Below are positions 1 to 6,700 of a stretch of 21,390 nucleotides of DNA, piece by piece; positions within the stretch are counted from its first letter, which is position 1, and every line of letters begins with the position of its first letter. The notes beneath the pieces are model-generated. The model ran no database searches. It was not told the DNA's origin and was given only the letters and a program-made list of their open reading frames with translations. This stretch comes from Baffinella frigidus (Eukaryota; Cryptophyceae; Cryptomonadales; Baffinellaceae), in contig MU646476.1 in assembly GCA_026770585.1 (NCBI GenBank), positions 10,510 through 31,899 of the forward strand. The letters run 5' to 3'. The position numbers were made by a program, and so were the translations under genes.

Positions 1-20
1 TCGGACCTGCATGCTGTGCA

Positions 21-485
21 CATACCGTTTTGGAGGCAGGCGGCAAGGTTGTACTTCGCGCTCGGGACCAAACCCAAGACCCTACACCCTACACCCTACA
101 CCCTCAACCGTCAACCCCTCAGCCCTCAGCCCTCAACCCTAAATTCCAAACCTACCGTATGGTACATACCGTTTTGGAGGCAGGCGGCGAGGTTTTACTT
201 CGCGCTCGGGACCAAACCCTAGACCCTAGACCCTAGACCCTAGACCCCAGACCCTAGACCCTAGACCCTTGACCCTAGACCCTAGACCCTAGACCCTAGA
301 CCCTAGACCCTAGACCCTAGACCCTAGACCCTAGACCCTAGACCCCAGACCCTAGACCCTAGACCCTTGACCCTAGACCCTAGACCCTAGACCCTACTGT
401 ATGGTACATACCGTTTTGGAGGCAGGCGGCAAGGTTGTACAACGATAATCGGGATCCCATGCGCCGCCGCCTTTTCAAACCACGT
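21..485 (-). pseudogene. Three broken 3'-part copies of Sel1 exon 4
   Basis: Copies at 21-66, 165-210 and 407-485 each read (K/Q)YNLAACLQNG on the minus strand and end in AACG^GTATGT. The second has TAA at the Tyr codon. The third also keeps FEKAAAHGIP but is frame-shifted before YNL. All lie downstream of intact exon 4 and are separated by CCCTACA, CCCTCAA and CCCTAGA arrays. Confidence 0.65.
81..396. repeat. Heptamer arrays CCCTACA/CCCTCAA and CCCTAGA
   Basis: 81-160 is CCCTACA, CCTCAAC and CCCTCAG variants. 222-396 is nearly pure (CCCTAGA)n with rare CCCCAGA and CCCTTGA. Both are one-base variants of the CCCTAAA plant/algal telomere unit. They fill the space between exon 4 ghosts. Confidence 0.85.
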
Positions 486-607
486 CCCCTCCCTCTCCCC
501 CAGTCTATTCACCCTCGCCAATCTGCTCCCACCGGGCGCTTTCCTGCTCAGAGTTGACAGATTTGTACCGGGGAACCCAGGACGTCAACTTTAGAATAGT
601 CTGGTAC

Positions 608-698
608 CGTTTTGGAGGCAGGCGGCGAGGTTGTACTGCGCGCTCGGAATGCCGTGTGTCGCGGCCTTTTCAAACAGCTTCCGCGCCTCCACGGGATC
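608..698 (-). CDS. Exon 4 of the Sel1 gene
   Basis: This is a 91-nt exon with acceptor AAGCAG^GATCCC and donor AAAACG^GTACCA. It starts in phase 0 and ends in phase 1. It encodes DPVEARKLFEKAATHGIP, then SAQYNLAACLQNG, a canonical Sel1 repeat that continues the GWGRDK turn of exon 3. Neighbouring partial copies keep the donor as AACG^GTATGT, a better consensus than this copy's GTACCA. Which donor is used in vivo is therefore open. Confidence 0.7.
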
Positions 699-710
699 CT
701 GCTTCAGGGT

Positions 711-791
<81 letters not shown>

Positions 792-3700
792 GGTGGAGGG
801 TTTAGTTTTGCGAGAGATCGTGGGTCGTTCTTTATTGCGGGAAATGGTGCTCAGGGTTTACGGTGCGTCCTTTTCAAACAAGGTTCGCGCCTCCACGGGC
901 TCCTGTTTTAGGGTTTCGGGTTTCGGGTTTCGGGTTTAGGGTTTAGGGTTTAGGGTTTAGGGTTTAGGGTTTAGGGTGTAGGGTTTAGGGCTAAGGGGAT
1001 CCTGTTTTTTTCGCGGGAAATGGTGTGTGAGGTTTAAGGCGCAGGGTTCAGAGTTTGCGAGAAATCGTGCTCGGGGTTTACCAGTTCTGCCTAGCTCTGC
1101 GCCACTCGGGTCGACTAAATTTTGGAGCGTTTTTTAGTAAAAATGAGCTCGCCTTAAAGCACATTTAGAGCAGAAGACCCAGTTCAAACGGGCAACTGTA
1201 ATGCTTTCATGGCGAGCGCAGTTTTAATCAGGCAGGGGTACACCTTGCCACGCCCCATGCCGTTAATCTAAAAACGAGCAGACCGGAAGTTGATTCTCCT
1301 GTTTTTGTGGTTCAACTCCGCCAACTTTTGACGAGAAGACGATCAGTCTAACGGATTGAGACGGAGCTCGACCGTGTCACGCCCCTAAGTAAAATCGGGC
1401 CCGCCATAAACGTATGTTAAATGCAAATTTGTACCCAATTTTATGCTCTAAATGTACTGTCACGCCCCTGAGTAAAATTGGGCCCGCCGCAAACGTATGT
1501 AAGGTGCGAATTTGTACCCAATTTTATGCTCTAAATGTACTTTCACGCCCCTGAGTAAAATTGGGCCCGCCATAAACGTATGTTAGGTGCGAATATGTAC
1601 TAAATTTCCTGCTCTAACTGTACTGTACGGGGAGCCCGGTTGTACTAAGTTTCTTTGTAATAAACCTAAATTTGTTATAAAGTTATACTAAATTATTTTT
1701 ACTGAATTTCCTGCTCCAACTGTATTGTACGCCCAGTTTTACCTTGTCACGGCCCACGCCGTCGAGAGGACTTCTAAAATGCTTTAAATGCGTTCTAAAT
1801 TTCCTGCTCTAAATGTACTGTACGGGAAGCCCAGTTTTACAGTTTTACTGAGGGGAGGGGTAGACCTTGTCACGCCCCTCTCTGGTCTAGGGTTTAGGGT
1901 TTAGGGTTTCGGGTCCAGGGTTCAGGGTTGTTTCCCGGTGATCCATTTCCCAGTGATCCATTTCCCAGTGATACATTTCCCAGTGGTTCATTTCCCAGTG
2001 GTTCATTTCCCAGTGGTTCATTTCCCAGTGGACGGTCCAGGGCGAAGATGCCCAGCATGAACCTTGCGTATTTCCTGCTCTAAATGCGGGGATCCCAGTC
2101 TACCTTCGACGAGACGGTAGTCAATCACACCAGGAAAACGCTCAGAATCTGAGCGCTGTGCCAAAAGTTGACACAAGGTTCCATTGAAATTGACTTTTGC
2201 GATTGACCACCTTCAGGTCTAGGGTGTGTTTAGGGAGAGGTAGACCTTGTCACGCCCCCAGCCGTCGAGGGCGAAGATGCCCAGCATGAACACCGCGTGG
2301 TGGTTCCCTGCATCGTCCAACCAAGGTTCAGGGTTCAGGGTTCAGGGTTTATGGTACCACGCAAGATTCTAGGGCAGAGTGGCCCACAGGAGAAATAGTC
2401 GAATTCGACTATTTCTTAAGTTCATAAGTGGACATTCTTCCCACAGAACAATCGAATTTTCGGAAAGGTGTTACAAATTCCGTGTGAACTGGCTTGTTTT
2501 CCCAGGTCAGCCCTACACTCTTGCGTGGTTTATGGTTTATGGTTTATGGTTTATGGTTTATGGTTTATGGTTTAGGGAGAAGATTGCCAGCATGAACACC
2601 GCGTGGTGGTTCCCTGCATCGTCCAACCAAGGTTCAGGGTTCAGGGTTCAGGGTTCAGGGTTTATGGTATGTGGTTTAGGGTTCAGGGTTTGGGGTTTAT
2701 GGTACGTGGTTTATGGTTTATGGTTTATGGTTTACGGAGAAGATTGCCAGCATGAACCCTGCGTGGTGGTTCCCTGCAACCCAGGGTTCAGGGTTAGACT
2801 ACTCCCAAGTTGTCGTTCTGGGTTCGCGTGACAAATCCGTCAGATTTTTTTTGGGGGGGGAGCCCCGGTCTCACCGAATTGGTGAGACCGAAGGGGCTGC
2901 GATAGAGCAAACAGATCAAGGTCTGCCTGAGTAAATTCTGCGCTCGCCATACAGGATTTGGGGCTTAGGGTTTATGGTTTATGGTTTATGGTTTATGGTT
3001 TGGGGTTTGGGGTTTGGGGTTTGGGGTTTAGTGTTAAGGGTTAAGGGGTTAGGGCGAAGATGCCCAGCATGAATCCTGCGTGGTGGTTCCCTGCGACCCA
3101 GGGTTTATGGTTCAGGGTTTATGGTTCAGGGTTTAGGGTTTGGGGTTTAGGGTTTAGGGTTTAGGGTTTAGGGTTTAGGGTTTAGGGTTTAGGGTTTAGG
3201 GTTTAGGGTTTAGGGTTTAGGGTTCCCTCAGAGCATCGCGCGCGTCCCATCACAGTCTAGCGTTCAGAGTTTGAGGTGTAGGGTCTAGGGTGTAGGGTTT
3301 AGGGTTTAGGGTTTAGGGTCTAGGGTGTAGCGCTTAGGGTTTGAGGTGTAGGGTCTAGGGTGTAGCGTTCAGAGTTTGAGGTGTAGGGTCTAGGGTGTAG
3401 CGTTCAGAGTTTGAGGTTTAGGGTGTAGGGTGTAGGGTGTAGGGTTTGAGGTTTAGAGTGTAGGGTGTAGGGTGTAGGGTTTAGGGCTTAGGGTTCAGGG
3501 TTTGAGGTTTAGGGTGTAGGGTGTAGGGTTTAGGGTGTAGGGTTTATGGTTTAGGGTTTAGGGTTCAGGGCTGAACGGTTAAATAGGGAGAGCTCGCCTG
3601 CGTCGGCGACTTAGTGAGCAGCACGCACCCTAAACCCTAAACCCTAAACCCTAAACCCTAAACCCTAAACCCTGAACCCTGAACCCTAAACCCTAAACCC

Positions 3701-6700
3701 TAAACCCTGAACCTTAAACCCTGGACCCTGGACCCTGGACCCTAAACCCTAAACCCTGGACCCTGAACCCTGAACCACTCAAGCTTCCACGAGGTCCTTC
3801 TCCAGGCCAATCTCATCTGAAAACGGTTTTAATTTAAAACCTCAGGAATCAATGAAAATTACTGCACGAGTTCTTTAATATTACTAATAAAGATCATGTG
3901 GTGTAGTGAATTTCATAGCCAAGACGTTTTAAATCAAAATCGTTTTCATATGAAATCTCCAGGCCCATACAGCCCGTTGACTGAAACCTAAACCCATACA
4001 GCCAGTTGACTGAACCCTAAACCCATACAGCCTCTTGACTAAACCCTACACCCTCCAGGCCCATGGAGTCTGTCGACTGAACCGTAAACCGTAAACCCTC
4101 AAGCCTCAAGCCTCAACCGTAAACCCTCAACCCGCAAGGTTGGTTCGCAGCGGCACGATGGCGGAACCGCGGCAAGATTGCGCACCGGGGGCCGCGTTAC
4201 GAACCGGGGGTCAGGGCTTAACTCTGATCCTTCACCCCTGAACCCTCAACCCTCAACCCTGAAATCTGAACCCTGAACCTCAAAGGGTTGGTACCGGGGT
4301 TCAGGGCTTACACCAAACCACACGAGGCTACCTATAGGGTAGGATTGCGCACCGGGGGCCAGGGCGTGATGTAGGGGTGAGGTTGATTTAGGGGAGAGCT
4401 CGCCTGTTCCGTTGCAAGGCGCACAGCCTTTTGGATCACTCACCTCTAGGTCTGCGAGTAAATAAAGAAGGAAAAGAAGAACGTGCCTGTGTTGGTGCCG
4501 TACATCCTGGTGACTGAACTCTACACCCTAGACCAGGTTGGTTCGCAGCGGCACGATGCCGGAACCACGGCAGGGTTGAGCACCGGGGGGCAGGGCTTAA
4601 CGGTTTATTTAGGGGCAGGGTTAAGGCTTAACGGTTTATTGAGGGGCAGGGTTATTGGACAGGGTTAAGAACCGCAGCAGGGTTACGCAACGGGGGTCAG
4701 GGCTTAACTCTGAACCTTCACCCCTGAACCTTCACCCCTGAAATCTGAACCCTGAACCTCAAAGGGTTGGTACCGGGGTTCAGGGCTTATACCAAACCTT
4801 TGAGGTCCAAGGCTTAACGGTTTAGGGTTGAGGGCTGAAGGCTTAACGGTTGAGGGTTGAGGGTTCAGGGCTTAACGGTTTAGGGTTGAGGGTTCAGGGC
4901 TTAACGGTTGAGGGTTGAGGGTTCAAGGCTGAACGGTTCAAACCTTTGAAGGTCATTGCTTAACGGTTTATTTAGGGGTGAGCTGGGCTTCACGGTTTAT
5001 TCAAGGGTGATAACGGTTTATTCAAGTGTGAGCTCACCTGCGTCGGCAGACTGGGTGATCAGCACACACGCCTCCACGAGGTCCTTCTCCAACCCCATCG
5101 AGCCTTTCATGTACGCCATGCCGAGGTTGTACGCCGCGGTGTCATTCCCCTCATCCGCCTACAGGGGTTCAGGTGTAGGGTTTAGGTCCACGTACAGGGT
5201 TCCGGTTCAGGCTTTGGGGTGTGGGGTTTTGGGGGGTGGGGTATCGTTCCCCTCGTCCGCCTGTGGAGAGTCACATGAGTGGCTGGTTAGTCCTCGTCGG
5301 CCGCACTACCAAGGTCAGATCGGGACTTTTTTCACTAGAGGTACACCTCAGGAGTGAACCTCTGGTGAAAATTAGTACATGCACTAAATTTGACCAGAGG
5401 TTCACTTCTGAGGTGAAAATTAGTACATGCACTAAATTTCACCAGAGGTTCACTTCTGAGGTGTACCTCTAGTGAAAAAAAAGTCGCCAAATCCAATCCG
5501 AGCTAGTTCACTTCGGGTGGCTGGTAGAGCCAATGTGGTAGGACTTGGCCAGGGCGAACTTCGAAGTTACGAAGATGCGAACTTCTAGATGGACTCTTTT
5601 GGACATGTAGTGTTTTAAATTCAAATTTTGCAGTACAAATCATGGTGTTTACTATTAATTACGGTCCATCTAGAAGTTCGCATCTTGCAACTTCGAAGTT
5701 CGATTTGGCCAAGTCCTACCACATTGGCTCTAGGCGAGCGTCACATCCAACCCGAGCTAGTTCACGTCGGGTGGCTGGTGGAGGCCCATTGGGCCTGCCA
5801 AGGTTAATCTCCATACAAGTATTAATTAATTGCTTTTCGGCAACGAAAATTACAACACGATTTGCTCATAAAAGTAATAGTAGAGCGTTTGTGTAGTAAA
5901 TTTCGTTACGCCAAAAGCAATTAATTAATACTTTTGTGGAGAGGAAGGTTGTACTGGTAGGCGAGCGTCACATCCAACCCGAGCTAGTCCACTTCGGGTG
6001 GCTGGTGGAGGCCCATGGAGCCTGCCAAGGTCTACCCTGGAGGGGACTTGCGGCCAATCCCGAATAACCCTTTATCGCAAAAGTTGACAGGATTTGTACC
6101 ACTAAAATACTTGTAAGACCGTTTTGTACCAGATCCATTCATCACGGGGGACTGAGATCTCAGTCCATTCCAAGGGGAGTTGACTTAAGAATGCTCAAAA
6201 TACCCCCACCCTGCCTCCAGGGTGGTGTACGCCGCGGTGGCATTCCCCTCATCCGCCTACAGGGGTCAAGGTCCAGGGTTTAGGTCCACGTACAGGGTTC
6301 CGGTTCAGGCTTTGGGGTGTGGGGTTTTGGGGGGTGGGGTATCGTTCCCCTCGTCCGCCTGTAGAGGGTCACATGCGTGGCTGATTTAATCGCGGCGAGT
6401 GTTTATGATAAATACGCACCGGTGACGAAATTTACTACACAAATGGATCATACTAGTAATTATTGAAGCATTTGTGTAGTAAACTTCGTTGCCGGTGCGT
6501 ATTTATCATAAATACTCGTCCGGATGAGATTGGTTCTCGTCGGCCGCCCTACCAAGGTCTATGTCTTCTGAGCCGGACAAGAGCGAACCCCAAGGCAAAT
6601 TCGGCAACTTAAGATTATTTTGCCCACAGGGCGATCAAAATCTGATCGCCCGTGATGAATGGATTCTGGTACTAAATGGCCGTACAAGTATTATAGTGGT

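Larger units (their letters stand above)
1231..2085 (-). pseudogene. Broken 3'-part copies of Sel1 exon 3
   Basis: Minus-strand remnants downstream of intact exon 3: NGMGRGK^GTGTAC (1231-1262), LDGVGRDK^GTAAAA (1739-1770), EGRDK^GTCTAC (1858-1888) and RFMLGIFALD without a donor (2043-2075). The 83-bp tandem repeats between them carry the GGGGCGTGAC fragment of the same exon. Confidence 0.55.
2327..3050. repeat. Heptamer arrays TTCAGGG, TTTATGG and TTTGGGG
   Basis: TTCAGGG runs at 2327-2350 and 2632-2664, TTTATGG at 2527-2571, 2708-2735 and 2968-2998, and TTTGGGG at 2999-3027. Each local array is nearly homogeneous for its own variant and abuts a broken Sel1 exon 3 copy. This suggests local amplification rather than one ancient telomere. 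Confidence 0.8.
5490..6040 (-). repeat. Repeated Sel1-like block TLAYQYNLGRLHG
   Basis: Three copies (about 5490-5530, 5732-5804, 5945-6032) of CGAGCTAGT(T/C)CAC(T/G)TCGGGTG with CCCAT(T)GG(G/A)(G)CCTGCCAAGG. On the minus strand the block reads TLAYQYNLGRLHG once the hairpin insertion at 5807 is removed. It resembles a Sel1 helix, but I cannot place clear splice sites. Confidence 0.4.

Noticed and set aside
81-396. True chromosome end
   Set aside because: The arrays are short, degenerate, of mixed orientation and scattered between exon copies along the whole window.
1376-1626. CRISPR-like array
   Set aside because: The 83-bp units are contiguous with no unique spacers, in a spliced eukaryotic context.
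2379-2831. 150-codon open frame
   Set aside because: It is a low-complexity read-through of TTTATGG and TTCAGGG heptamers (repeated MVYGLWF and GFRVQGSGF).
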